Assembly: GCA_021815535.1 (NCBI GenBank)
Contig: JAKAGL010000028.1
Coordinates: 1 to 15,766 of the forward strand
DNA length: 15,766 nt
Reading direction: 5' to 3'
Source: a bacterium
GTDB lineage: Bacteria > Nitrospinota_A > UBA7883 > JACRGQ01
The notes below the pieces were generated by a model, which was given only the letters and a program-made list of their open reading frames with translations, had not been told where the DNA came from and did not search any database. The position numbers and the translations under genes were made by a program. Positions 7,752 through 15,393 of this stretch are shown here, piece by piece (positions within the stretch are counted from its first letter, which is position 1; each line of letters starts with the position of its first letter).

Positions 7752-7780
7752 TTGTTATTTTGAACCAAAATGAATTTAAA
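7752..7780 (+). promoter_or_regulatory. Candidate rodZ promoter in the lnt/rodZ divergent gap
   Basis: TTGTTA (7752-7757) and TTTAAA (7775-7780) are spaced 17 bases; each matches four of six consensus positions. The start point would fall about six bases before the rodZ ATG, which lacks a Shine-Dalgarno sequence, so the message may be nearly leaderless. The 50-base gap is very AT-rich and must also serve lnt on the other strand, for which I found no convincing boxes. Confidence 0.35.
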
Positions 7781-7792
7781 ATTAACACAATT

Positions 7793-8788
7793 ATGAGTGG
7801 ACTGGGCGACCGACTTAAAAAAGAACGGGAAATGCGCGGCGTGAGTTTGGACGAGATCGCCAAAGCTACGCGTATTAATAAAAAATTCCTGGCGGCCCTT
7901 GAGGAAAACGATTTCGACGTTTTGCCGGCTCCGGTATTTGTTACCGGCTTTTTACGCTCTTACGCCTCGCATCTCGGTGTGGATGCCGACAGCTTGGTGG
8001 CGGAATACGAAAAAATCAAAAAACCTCCCAAACATTTTCAACCTCTGACACCCGAAGGCGGCAATCAGCCGCTCATTTCAAAAGATGAGATTAACCGCAA
8101 TTTCCCCCTGGTCGCCGCCGTGGTGGGCATATTGGTCGTGGCCGGCCTGTTGGCGGTATTCATCATGCGCTCCAGTCCGCCGAAAGCAACTGTTGCAGTG
8201 CAAAAACCGGAGGAAGAGGACCTGTTAACACAGCCGGCTGAACCACCGCCCGCAACTTCCGCGGTGACAGTAGAACCGCCCGCGGAAGAGGCTCCTCGAA
8301 CAGCTGAACCATCCGCAACGAAACCGGCTGAACCCGTCGTCACAAAATCCATTGGGAAACCCGTTGAGGATCACGTAGCCGCAAAAGCGGAACCGGCGAA
8401 GCCCGTTGAAAAACCGTTTGAGGAACATCAGGCGGTAAAACCAGAGCCGGTGAAACCTGCTGAGAAAACCGCTGAAAAGGCCATCGCAGAAAAGCCGAAG
8501 GCGGAGCCGGGACAGGAATCCACACAGAGCACTACGTATTTATACAGTCTCGCGCTCACCGCCACGGAGCAGGATGTGTGGGTCTACGTGCTTATCGACG
8601 ATACTGATGTGCGGGACATGTACGTGCGCGCCGGGCAAACCGTATTTCTGCGCGGCAACCAAAAATTCATACTCACCACCGGCAATTCATTTTATCTGAA
8701 ATTGAAAGTGAACGGTACGGCAGTTGAGATCCCCAGCGCTTCCACCAATAAGGTCATCCGCAACTGGCCGGTTCCGCTGCCCGGGTGA
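7793..8788 (+). CDS. rodZ: RodZ-like cell-shape protein (HTH_25, single TM, DUF4115)
   Basis: I use ATG 7793 (331 residues), because the RodZ family begins just there (MSGLGDRLKKEREMRGVSLD); a TTG at 7760 would add 11 unconserved residues. Residues 3-66 are the cytoplasmic helix-turn-helix domain that contacts MreB in known RodZ proteins, including LEENDFDVLPAPVFVTGFLRSYA. A membrane helix lies at 104-126. Next is a periplasmic Pro/Glu/Lys/Ala-rich linker (127-248) with about three imperfect repeats. The C-terminal DUF4115 beta domain covers 249-328. RodZ links the MreB scaffold to the wall-elongation machinery. mreB is not in the window. aroE follows after six bases, so rodZ probably heads a rodZ-aroE-pilT operon. 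Confidence 0.88.
   Translation: MSGLGDRLKKEREMRGVSLDEIAKATRINKKFLAALEENDFDVLPAPVFVTGFLRSYASHLGVDADSLVAEYEKIKKPPKHFQPLTPEGGNQPLISKDEINRNFPLVAAVVGILVVAGLLAVFIMRSSPPKATVAVQKPEEEDLLTQPAEPPPATSAVTVEPPAEEAPRTAEPSATKPAEPVVTKSIGKPVEDHVAAKAEPAKPVEKPFEEHQAVKPEPVKPAEKTAEKAIAEKPKAEPGQESTQSTTYLYSLALTATEQDVWVYVLIDDTDVRDMYVRAGQTVFLRGNQKFILTTGNSFYLKLKVNGTAVEIPSASTNKVIRNWPVPLPG
8357..8512 (+). repeat. Imperfect repeats encoding the RodZ periplasmic linker
   Basis: Residues 189-240 of RodZ break into three units that each start Lys-Pro-(Val/Ala)-Glu and end Glu-Pro: KPVEDHVAAKAEPA, KPVEKPFEEHQAVKPEPV and KPAEKTAEKAIAEKPKAEPG. The DNA is repetitive too. Such charged, proline-rich spans usually act as extended spacers and often vary in length between strains. 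Confidence 0.55.
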
Positions 8789-8794
8789 GCCGGC

Positions 8795-9634
8795 ATGCCG
8801 GATAGGGTTCTCGGCATTTTCGGCCACCCCGTAGCCCATTCCCTTTCTCCGCTCATGCATAATTTCGCCGCAAAGAAGCGTGGACTTCAATTTACCTATG
8901 TAGCCTTCGACGTGGAGCCAGCACAATTGAAAAATGCCGTGGCGGGGATGCGCGCGCTCGGCATTGCGGGGGTAAACGTAACAGTACCGCACAAGGAAGC
9001 AGTGATGCAGTATCTGGATGGGGTGGACGACGAAGCGCGGGCGATTGGCGCGGTAAATACCATCATCAATACCGGCGGCAAACTTACCGGCACCAATACC
9101 GACGGCAAAGGATTTCTCCGGGCGCTGAAAGCCCGGAAGTTTAACCCGCGGGGGAAAAGCGTTGTGATTATCGGCGCCGGTGGTTCTTCACGCGCCATCG
9201 GCGTCACGCTGTGGCAGGCCGGTGTAAAGCACATGACCGTCATCAATCGCACTTCCGCCGCCGGAAAAAACCTGGTCAAAGGGCTTTCCCCGTTCGGCGC
9301 CACCACATTCGTTCCGGCCGCCTCGTCACGTGCCGGATCCCTGCTGGCAAACGCCGATCTGGTGGTGCAATGCACTTCGCTCGGAATGAAGAAGGACGAT
9401 CCGTTGCCGATACGCAATCCCGCCTTCCGTGGGGGGCAACTTGTATATGATATAATTTACTCGCCAGTCGAAACCCGTTTTTTGGCCGCGGCGCGAAAAG
9501 CGGGCGCCGATACGATCAACGGCTTGGCAATGCTGGTATATCAAGGAAGCGAATCGTTCCGGCTGTGGACCGGAAAAAAGTTTCCCGACGAAGCGGCACT
9601 GGCGATGCTCAAGGGATATTTGGGGAGAATATGA
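8795..9634 (+). CDS. aroE: Shikimate dehydrogenase (NADP+)
   Basis: The 279-residue protein carries the shikimate-binding motif HSLSPLMHN (15-23), catalytic K67 in NVTVPHKEAV, N88 in IGAVNTI, and D103 in TGTNTDGKGF. The NADP-binding loop is GAGGSSRA (127-134), followed by NRTSAAGK (151-158), which binds the 2'-phosphate. The enzyme reduces 3-dehydroshikimate to shikimate in aromatic amino acid synthesis in the cytoplasm. GAGGSSRA replaces the more usual GAGGAARA, which is a mild change. The gene begins six bases after rodZ and ends one base before the pilT GTG, so the three genes very likely share a transcript despite unrelated functions. Confidence 0.95.
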   Translation: MPDRVLGIFGHPVAHSLSPLMHNFAAKKRGLQFTYVAFDVEPAQLKNAVAGMRALGIAGVNVTVPHKEAVMQYLDGVDDEARAIGAVNTIINTGGKLTGTNTDGKGFLRALKARKFNPRGKSVVIIGAGGSSRAIGVTLWQAGVKHMTVINRTSAAGKNLVKGLSPFGATTFVPAASSRAGSLLANADLVVQCTSLGMKKDDPLPIRNPAFRGGQLVYDIIYSPVETRFLAAARKAGADTINGLAMLVYQGSESFRLWTGKKFPDEAALAMLKGYLGRI

Positions 9635-9635
9635 C

Positions 9636-10712
9636 GTGGCAAAGATAGACGCGTTTTTCAAGCTGATGAACGATCAGGGCGCCTCCGACCTCCATCTCGC
9701 ATCCGGCAATCAGCCCATTGTCCGCATCAACGGCGAAATGGAACGGATCAAGTACAAGGTGCTTGGCAACGACGAACTCAAATCAATGCTCTACGAGATC
9801 GCGCCGGAGGAAAAGGTGAAGGTTTTTGAAGAATCCGGCGACATCGATTTCGGCTATGAAATACCGGGCCTGGCGCGCTACCGCGCCAATTTCTTTATGC
9901 AAAAAAACGGCATATCCGCCGTGTTCCGCCAAATCCCCAGTAAGGTGCTTACCGCGGAAGACCTGGGCCTGCCGGACGTGTGCAAAAAATTCGCCACGCT
10001 GGGCAAGGGGATGGTGCTGGTCACCGGCCCCACCGGCTCGGGTAAATCCACCACGCTGGCGGCGATCATCGACTACGCCAACAAGATACGGAAAGACCAC
10101 ATCCTTACAATCGAAGACCCGATAGAATTCGTCCATCAGGCTCAGGGGTGCCTCATCAACCACCGCGAAATCGGACGCGACACAAAAAGCTTTTCAGCCG
10201 CCTTGCGCGGCGCATTGCGCGAAGACCCGGATATCATCCTCGTGGGCGAAATGCGCGACCTTGAAACCATCGCGCTGGCGCTGGAAGCGGCAGCCACTGG
10301 CCACCTGGTTTTTGGCACCTTGCATACGCAATCCGCCGGCAAAACGATCGACCGCATCATTGACGTGTTTCCCAGCAGCCAGCAGGGGCAGATACGCACC
10401 ACGCTGTCGGAAGCCCTGAAAGGGGTGGTGGCGCAAAACTTATTCAAGCGGGTCGATAAAAAAGGGCGTTGCGCCGCGCTGGAAATCCTGGTGGTGACGC
10501 CTGCCATATCGAACATGATCCGGGAAGCAAAAACATTCCAAATTCCCTCAATGATCCAGACCGGGAAAAAATTCGGCATGCAGTCGCTGGACGATGCCAT
10601 TCTGGGCCACCTGCAAAAAGGCTGGATCAGCCCGGAAGAAGCTTACGCCAAGTGCATTGAGAAGGCCCGGTTCCTGCCCTTCCTCAAAGAACCGCCCGAC
10701 GATTTCGGTTGA
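9636..10712 (+). CDS. pilT: Type IV pilus retraction ATPase PilT
   Basis: The GTG start is preceded by GGGGAG eight bases upstream, just after the aroE stop. At 358 residues it matches PilT. It opens with the ASDLHL motif (16-21). It has Walker A GPTGSGKST (131-139), an Asp box ILTIEDPIEF (156-165), Walker B DPDIILVGEMRD (197-208) with E205, and a His box TGHLVFGTLHT (221-231). The retraction-linked motif, normally AIRNLIRE, reads AISNMIRE (290-297), so its Arg is Ser. The hexamer sits at the pilus base in the cytoplasm and depolymerises pilin. No other pilus genes are in view, so a PilT-like paralogue with another role cannot be ruled out. A long inverted repeat covers the stop codon. Confidence 0.92.
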   Translation: MAKIDAFFKLMNDQGASDLHLASGNQPIVRINGEMERIKYKVLGNDELKSMLYEIAPEEKVKVFEESGDIDFGYEIPGLARYRANFFMQKNGISAVFRQIPSKVLTAEDLGLPDVCKKFATLGKGMVLVTGPTGSGKSTTLAAIIDYANKIRKDHILTIEDPIEFVHQAQGCLINHREIGRDTKSFSAALRGALREDPDIILVGEMRDLETIALALEAAATGHLVFGTLHTQSAGKTIDRIIDVFPSSQQGQIRTTLSEALKGVVAQNLFKRVDKKGRCAALEILVVTPAISNMIREAKTFQIPSMIQTGKKFGMQSLDDAILGHLQKGWISPEEAYAKCIEKARFLPFLKEPPDDFG

Positions 10713-10730
10713 TCGGCGATCAACCGAAAT
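10702..10730 (+). terminator. Long perfect inverted repeat over the pilT stop, probable terminator
   Basis: ATTTCGGTTGATCG (10702-10715) and CGATCAACCGAAAT (10717-10730) are perfect 14-base reverse complements separated by one base. As RNA this gives a 12-bp stem with a CGGCG loop. The pilT TGA (10710-10712) lies in the left arm. The tract after it (TTCTTCTT) is T-rich but broken, so termination may be partial; the hairpin could also protect the 3' end. Confidence 0.6.
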
Positions 10731-10807
10731 TCTTCTTAGCGAAACCGGGGAACCCTTTTTCCGTCTTTCAAATAATTCTCAAACTGCCCGGCAATGCATC
10801 ATTAGTT

Positions 10808-10832
10808 TTTATCCACAGAATATGTGGATAAA
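10808..10832. repeat. Palindromic pair of perfect DnaA boxes
   Basis: The arms TTTATCCACA (10808-10817) and TGTGGATAAA (10823-10832) are perfect reverse complements around a 5-base spacer GAATA. Each arm contains the consensus DnaA box, so two DnaA monomers would bind head to head within about two helical turns. It lies about 80 bases past the pilT inverted repeat. Confidence 0.7.
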
Positions 10833-11041
10833 TTGTGAAAAAAAGACGCGCCAGGGCCGTATTCCTTTAAAATTGGCTTGTTTCTACTAATTGACTAGGC
10901 CAAATGCATGAAATAATCCACATACAAACAATATATTACGCTGAAGCCAGCTAAAATAAAGGAGTTACGAACTAGGGCTCTTGAGAAATGGAAAAGTTAT
11001 CAACAGGGTTAGCTTTATAATTAAAAAATACTGTTTTTTAA
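10809..11041. other. Candidate chromosomal replication origin (oriC): DnaA-box cluster plus AT-rich segment
   Basis: The gene-free gap 10713-11255 is clearly more AT-rich than its neighbours. It holds perfect DnaA boxes TTATCCACA at 10809-10817 (plus) and 10823-10831 (minus). Single-mismatch forms lie at 10834-10842 (minus, TTTTTCACA against TTATNCACA), 10914-10922 (TAATCCACA) and 10997-11005 (TTATCAACA). After the last box come GGG and a stretch (11014-11041) with only two G/C in 28 bases, which could be the unwinding element. Two perfect 9-mers in about 540 bases are not expected by chance. dnaA, dnaN and gidA are not in the window, so this remains a candidate; the palindrome could instead be an operator. 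Confidence 0.5.
11014..11041. repeat. AT-only inverted repeat, candidate DNA-unwinding element
   Basis: TTAAAAAA (11021-11028) and TTTTTTAA (11034-11041) are perfect reverse complements around TACTG, preceded by TTTATAA. Only two of the 28 bases are G or C. It begins eight bases after the TTATCAACA box, separated by GGGTTAGC. That order (box, G-rich spacer, TTA-type triplets, AT-rich stretch) resembles a bacterial origin unwinding region. Confidence 0.4.
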
Positions 11042-11167
11042 CCCGTTGTTTTTCTCCAGCTATTGAATTGTTCCTTTCACCTTCTCTGCTAACAAAACTA
11101 TGGCCTTCCATTCATTTTCACAAATAATCGGGCATGAAAAAAAATATCATCCCAACAAACCATTTCC

Positions 11168-11197
11168 TTGACTCGGTGGGTATGGAAATAAGAGAAT
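11168..11197 (+). promoter_or_regulatory. Candidate hemA promoter
   Basis: TTGACT (11168-11173, five of six) and GAGAAT (11192-11197, four of six) are separated by 18 bases, placing the start about 50 bases before the hemA ATG. Downstream, CCCTT-GCTT-AAGGG (about 11229-11242) can fold over the AAGGGG that would serve as hemA's ribosome site, which hints at control of translation. Confidence 0.35.
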
Positions 11198-11255
11198 AAA
11201 ATATTGATTTGACGGGAGGTTGGAGATTCCCTTGCTTAAGGGGATAATAAGACGC

Positions 11256-12530
11256 ATGGCATTGGTAATTTTGGGACTCAATCACAACACCGCTCCGGTG
11301 GCAGTACGGGAAAAGCTCGCCTTCAACCAAAAGCATTTGGAAGAGGCGGCGGAACAAATTTTCGCGCGAATCCCGGAGATCGATGAAAAGGTAATTCTTT
11401 CCACTTGCAACCGCGTTGAAATCTACGCGCACGTGGAAAACGCCGAGAAGGGGATGCAGGCGCTCAAAAACTTCTTATATCGCTATCATGAACTGGAGCC
11501 CGGTTCGCTGGAACCGTATTTTTACAGCTACGCCCACGAAGAGGCGGTGGAACATCTTTTCAAGGTGTCTTCATCACTCGATTCGATGGTGATGGGCGAG
11601 CCGCAAATACTGGGGCAGGTTAAAGACGCCTATCAAAACGCGCGGAAGGTAAAAGCGACCGGGCGCATCCTGAACCAGCTTTTTGAAAAAGCGTTCAGCG
11701 TGGCCAAACGGGTACGCACCGAAACCGCCGTGGCTGAATCGGCGGTCTCCATCTCTTATGCCGCCGTGGAGCTGGCAGAAAAGATTTTTGGCACACTGGA
11801 AGGGCGCACCGTGCTCCTTATCGGCGCTGGTGAAATGATCGAACTGGCCGGTAAACATCTGGTCAATCAGGGGGTGAAAACGATCCTGGTAGCCAATCAC
11901 CACTACGAACGCGCCGCGAGCCTGGCAGTGAAATTGGGCGGGAGCGCCGTGCCGTTCGACCAGTTCCCCGATGAATTCGCCGATGCCGACATCGTTCTTT
12001 CTTCCACTGCCGCTCCCCATTACGTCATCAAATACGACATGGTGGAAAAAGCGATGCGCGCCCGCACCGGCCGCCCCGTCTTTTTCATCGATATTGCCGT
12101 CCCACGCGACATCGAACCGTCGGTAAACGATATCCCCAACGTCTTTCTGTACGATATCGACGATCTGGGCAAGGTGGTTGAAACAAACCGGCTGGAACGC
12201 GAAAAAGAAGCCGCAAAGGCAATGCAAATCATTCAGGCGGAAGTATCCCGTTTTTCCGACTGGCTGGATCAGCTGGAGATGGAACCGATGATCGTTGCCC
12301 TACGGCAGAAGGCGCAGGAGATCAAAGACCGCGAGCTGCAAAAAACCTTTTCGCGCCTAAACCTCGATGAAAAACAGCGGGAGGCGGTCAATGCGATGGC
12401 CTCCTCAATTGTGAACAAGATATTGCACGACCCGACCTTACAGCTGAAACGTCACGCCGTAAAAGGCGAAGACCCGCATCACCGCCGCTCGCTCACCGAG
12501 CTGGCCAAACACCTTTTCAACCTGGAATAA
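11256..12530 (+). CDS. hemA: Glutamyl-tRNA reductase
   Basis: With ATG 11256 the protein has 424 residues and the family's normal start (MALVILGLNHNTAPVAVREKL); upstream in-frame TTG codons would only add residues that are not conserved. The nucleophile C51 sits in LSTCNRVEIY, the conserved GEPQILGQ block at 114-121, and H100 in the EEAVEHLF segment. The NADPH motif is GAGEM (190-194), and the C-terminal half is the helical dimerisation domain (about 315-420). The enzyme reduces glutamyl-tRNA to glutamate-1-semialdehyde, the first step of the C5 route to haem and other tetrapyrroles. hemC follows after five bases. The gene is the first after the AT-rich, DnaA-box-bearing gap. Confidence 0.96.
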   Translation: MALVILGLNHNTAPVAVREKLAFNQKHLEEAAEQIFARIPEIDEKVILSTCNRVEIYAHVENAEKGMQALKNFLYRYHELEPGSLEPYFYSYAHEEAVEHLFKVSSSLDSMVMGEPQILGQVKDAYQNARKVKATGRILNQLFEKAFSVAKRVRTETAVAESAVSISYAAVELAEKIFGTLEGRTVLLIGAGEMIELAGKHLVNQGVKTILVANHHYERAASLAVKLGGSAVPFDQFPDEFADADIVLSSTAAPHYVIKYDMVEKAMRARTGRPVFFIDIAVPRDIEPSVNDIPNVFLYDIDDLGKVVETNRLEREKEAAKAMQIIQAEVSRFSDWLDQLEMEPMIVALRQKAQEIKDRELQKTFSRLNLDEKQREAVNAMASSIVNKILHDPTLQLKRHAVKGEDPHHRRSLTELAKHLFNLE

Positions 12531-12535
12531 CCGAT

Positions 12536-13459
12536 ATGGCCAAATTGCATCTCCGCATCGGCACCCGCTCGTCGCCACTGGCGCTCTGGCAAGCCGAACA
12601 CATCAAAAGCGAACTGTTGAAATTCAACGAAATCGGCTCAGTCGAACTGGTTAAAATCAAAACCACCGGCGACAAAATACTGGACGTTCCGCTGGCAAAA
12701 GTCGGCGGCAAAGGGCTTTTCACCAAGGAAATTGAAGAAGCGATGTTGCGCGAAGAGATAGATCTCGCGGTACACAGCATGAAAGACGTGCCGACAACAA
12801 CACCGGAAGGGCTGGAAGTAAAAATCATCACAAAGCGTGAGAATCCACTCGATTCGCTGGTGAGCCGCGGTGTGCTGTTCAAAGACCTGCCGGAGGGAGC
12901 GCGCATCGGAACCAGTTCGCTCCGCCGCAAGTGCCAGTTGCTGCGTATCCGCCCCGATTTCCAGATCATCGATGTACGGGGTAACGTGCAGACCCGGCTG
13001 AAAAAAATGGAATCCGAAAAATGGGATGCCGTTATCCTTGCCGCCGCCGGCATGATCCGGCTTGGCTACGAAAACGATATCTCCGAACTGCTCGACCCCG
13101 CCGTATCCCTTCCCGCCGTGGGCCAGGGGGCGCTCGCCTTGGAGACCCGCGAGGGAAATGAAGAGGTGAACGCCCTTGTCCGCCGCTTGCATCATGAACC
13201 ATCCGCCATCTGTGTGGAAGCGGAACGGGCCTTTCTTGGCCGTTTGGGAGGAGGTTGCCAAGTACCGATTGGAGCTTACGGCGTCATAAGCGGCGAAACA
13301 CTTATCCTTGAAGGATTGGTAAGCGATCTTGTTGGCAAACGCTATTTCCGTGAAACCATCGCCGTCAACCCCTTAAAGAGGATAGAAGCGGGCGTGCGTT
13401 TGGCGGAAACACTGTTGAACGCGGGCGCCGAAGAGGTCTTGGCCGAATTTTACGCCTGA
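12536..13459 (+). CDS. hemC: Hydroxymethylbilane synthase (porphobilinogen deaminase)
   Basis: The 307-residue protein starts RIGTRSSPLALWQA (7-20) and shows GGKGLFTKEIE (57-67), catalytic D84 in DLAVHSMKDVPT, GTSSLRRKCQL (125-135) and GNVQTRL (149-155). C241 in GGGCQVPIGA anchors the dipyrromethane cofactor. The enzyme joins four porphobilinogen units into the linear tetrapyrrole in the cytoplasm. It lies five bases after hemA with only a weak ribosome site, so it is probably co-translated with hemA. hemD, a frequent next gene, is missing: a convergent membrane-protein gene ends only seven bases beyond the hemC stop. No terminator fits in that gap. Confidence 0.96.
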   Translation: MAKLHLRIGTRSSPLALWQAEHIKSELLKFNEIGSVELVKIKTTGDKILDVPLAKVGGKGLFTKEIEEAMLREEIDLAVHSMKDVPTTTPEGLEVKIITKRENPLDSLVSRGVLFKDLPEGARIGTSSLRRKCQLLRIRPDFQIIDVRGNVQTRLKKMESEKWDAVILAAAGMIRLGYENDISELLDPAVSLPAVGQGALALETREGNEEVNALVRRLHHEPSAICVEAERAFLGRLGGGCQVPIGAYGVISGETLILEGLVSDLVGKRYFRETIAVNPLKRIEAGVRLAETLLNAGAEEVLAEFYA

Positions 13460-13466
13460 CCGCACG

Positions 13467-15305
13467 TCATACCGGGGGCAATGCGGCCGCTTTCTCCGCT
13501 TTCCGCTTCCCACGCGGCAAAAACATCACCGCGCAGAAAATGAGCGAGGCGGCAAAGGAAATGGCGCTCATCGCGGCATAGAACCGGAAATAGGGCTCCT
13601 CGTAGCACAATGAAACGGTGTTTGTCTCCTTCCCGATATGGACGGCAACCAGGCCGGATTCAACCATCTGAAGAGTAGAACCGTCGCAAACGTCCCATCC
13701 CTTTCTGTAATTCTGGTTGAGGTAAAGCGTCCCTTCATCTCCGCCCGGCCACCGAAGCTGTACCTTGCCCGGCGCCCACGAGACCGTTTGCGGATTGATA
13801 AATTTTCCGTTGGAGTAGATGAATGCCTCTCCATGATATTCCGGCGATTCGATCCCTTTTGCATAAATGGTTAGATCGAATGGCTCGTAACCATAGGCCA
13901 CTCCTATGTTCCGCATTAAAAAAGGAAAGGAGGCGTTGTCAGCGACGTAAAGTTTCGAGCGCTGATGATCCACCCAGCCTTCAGGCCCGTAGCTCCTGCC
14001 TCGCCCCTGTTGGAAAAACAAACCGGTTTCGTTGACCACAGCCGACAGTACTTTTTCGGCGGGAACAGGAAAAGAATTCCTCAGCAGATGCAAATCCGCT
14101 AAATAGAGGCTCAGCGAGGCAAGGGTCATTAGAACAACCAAACACCTTTCACGGTTGCCACACCAGCGCGAAATCACCTCCGCCCCCGCCCCGGCCAAAA
14201 TAGACATCAGCAGCACCAGCGGCCAGCGAAAGCGCGTTATTACCCGCATGCCGTCATACACCGGCAGGTTTTTTATCCACGCTGATAGAGGGATGGGGGA
14301 GTAATCACCCATACATAGCAAGAGAAAAAAAACAAAGGCTATCGACACTTCCACCCTGCGTTTATAGCCTCCCATGAATCCGGCCACCACAAGGATAAGA
14401 ACCAGCGGCCCCATGTACATCGTGTATTCCGGAGCCCAATAAAACGTGGTTCCCGCGATGTGGCCGCCGCCCCACATTTCTGGTGTTGGAAACTGCAGAT
14501 CGATTTTCGGATTCAAAAGCGCGTTTCCCAGCGCGCTCAAATTATAGCCCTCGATCAACGGCTCCAGATTCCGCCGGTGCTCGTGCATCCACGATAAAGC
14601 CGGAAATAATTTTACGGCGGCGATGGGTATTGAAAGTACGCCTGCCGCTACAAGCATCAAAAGGGGGCGGACGTTTTTCTTCCGCACTGCTCCACCCGCG
14701 GCGAAGATGGCCAGAAGCGGAATAAAAATGCTTACGGGATACGGGCTGCCGCCCAGAAATGCAAGTGCGATAAATAGCGCAGGGGGAACCGCCCACCGGT
14801 AATCCTCTTCGGCTTTCAAAAGGCAATAAAGCGCAAGCGGCATGAGATGCATGTGGCAGGAAAGAAGAAAACCTGATTGTAATTGGGCGGCATGAAGCCC
14901 GCTTAACGTCCAAATAAGAGCCGCGCAAATGGCCCCCATTTTGGCAAGCCCAAGCTTGCGCGACAAAAGCCATACCGCCACGAAGCCGATCCAATGCAGT
15001 ATCGCCATGGAAATTTTGAGGCCTGCGACGGTGCCGAATATGAGCACAGTGAAAAAAAGCGGGGAAAACACGGAATTAGGATTGCCGATAAGCGGCATGC
15101 CTCCCATGTGCCACGGATCCCACATGGGAAGCACACCGTAATCCTGAATTGCCTTGCGCATGGCTTCAACGTAATAAAAGCTGGCGTCGTTATCCACAAG
15201 GCCCAGATCGCCAATATGCGGCAAAAAAGCCGTGAGATAGAAAAGGGCAACGGCTATCGCCCCTATGGACGCCGCCAGGGTAAATTCGCGCCTGTTGATC
15301 TCCAT
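13467..15305 (-). CDS. Polytopic membrane protein, YfhO/GT-C glycosyltransferase-like
   Basis: The 612-residue protein has about a dozen hydrophobic segments in the first 400 residues. A mostly soluble, beta-rich part follows (about 415-575), then a last helix (about 577-598) and a basic tail. The first extracytoplasmic loop holds DNDASFYY (38-45), WDPWHMGGMPLIGNP (62-76) and SVFSPLF. This pattern of acidic residues plus W-(D/N)-P and G-M-P-L-x-x-N-P is typical of YfhO-like GT-C enzymes, which move sugars from lipid carriers at the membrane. Donor and acceptor cannot be told. No glycan cluster surrounds it, although the RmlD-like gene elsewhere in the window is sugar-related. The ATG lacks a ribosome site; it converges on hemC. 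Confidence 0.72.
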   Translation of the reverse strand: MEINRREFTLAASIGAIAVALFYLTAFLPHIGDLGLVDNDASFYYVEAMRKAIQDYGVLPMWDPWHMGGMPLIGNPNSVFSPLFFTVLIFGTVAGLKISMAILHWIGFVAVWLLSRKLGLAKMGAICAALIWTLSGLHAAQLQSGFLLSCHMHLMPLALYCLLKAEEDYRWAVPPALFIALAFLGGSPYPVSIFIPLLAIFAAGGAVRKKNVRPLLMLVAAGVLSIPIAAVKLFPALSWMHEHRRNLEPLIEGYNLSALGNALLNPKIDLQFPTPEMWGGGHIAGTTFYWAPEYTMYMGPLVLILVVAGFMGGYKRRVEVSIAFVFFLLLCMGDYSPIPLSAWIKNLPVYDGMRVITRFRWPLVLLMSILAGAGAEVISRWCGNRERCLVVLMTLASLSLYLADLHLLRNSFPVPAEKVLSAVVNETGLFFQQGRGRSYGPEGWVDHQRSKLYVADNASFPFLMRNIGVAYGYEPFDLTIYAKGIESPEYHGEAFIYSNGKFINPQTVSWAPGKVQLRWPGGDEGTLYLNQNYRKGWDVCDGSTLQMVESGLVAVHIGKETNTVSLCYEEPYFRFYAAMSAISFAASLIFCAVMFLPRGKRKAEKAAALPPV

Positions 15306-15315
15306 CTATCGATAA

Positions 15316-15344
15316 ATAATATATGGTCGGCACGGGCATAACAA
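15316..15344 (-). promoter_or_regulatory. Candidate promoter of the YfhO-like gene
   Basis: On the minus strand TTGTTA (15344-15339) and TATTAT (15321-15316) are separated by 17 bases. The -10 ends ten bases before the ATG, so transcription would begin only a few bases upstream. This matches the missing Shine-Dalgarno sequence and the similar layout at rodZ. Confidence 0.4.
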
Positions 15345-15364
15345 ATAGGGCGATCATGCGGTTT

Positions 15365-15393
15365 TTGGACTGCGGCGAAAAGCGCGGGAAAAT
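15365..15393 (+). promoter_or_regulatory. Candidate promoter of the M50 protease gene
   Basis: TTGGAC (15365-15370) and GAAAAT (15388-15393) are spaced 17 bases. The start point would lie about 48 bases before the chosen ATG at 15448. Matches are moderate, so this is tentative. Confidence 0.3.

Noticed and set aside
10988..11020. 10-codon ORF in the AT-rich gap (MEKLSTGLAL)
   Set aside because: It has no ribosome site and overlaps a DnaA-box-like sequence; an ORF this short is expected by chance.
11220..11255. TTG starts for hemA at 11220 or 11232
   Set aside because: The GGGAGG abuts TTG 11220 with no spacer, and the added residues precede the family's normal N-terminus at ATG 11256. TTG 11232 has a plausible GGAG, so it is only disfavoured.
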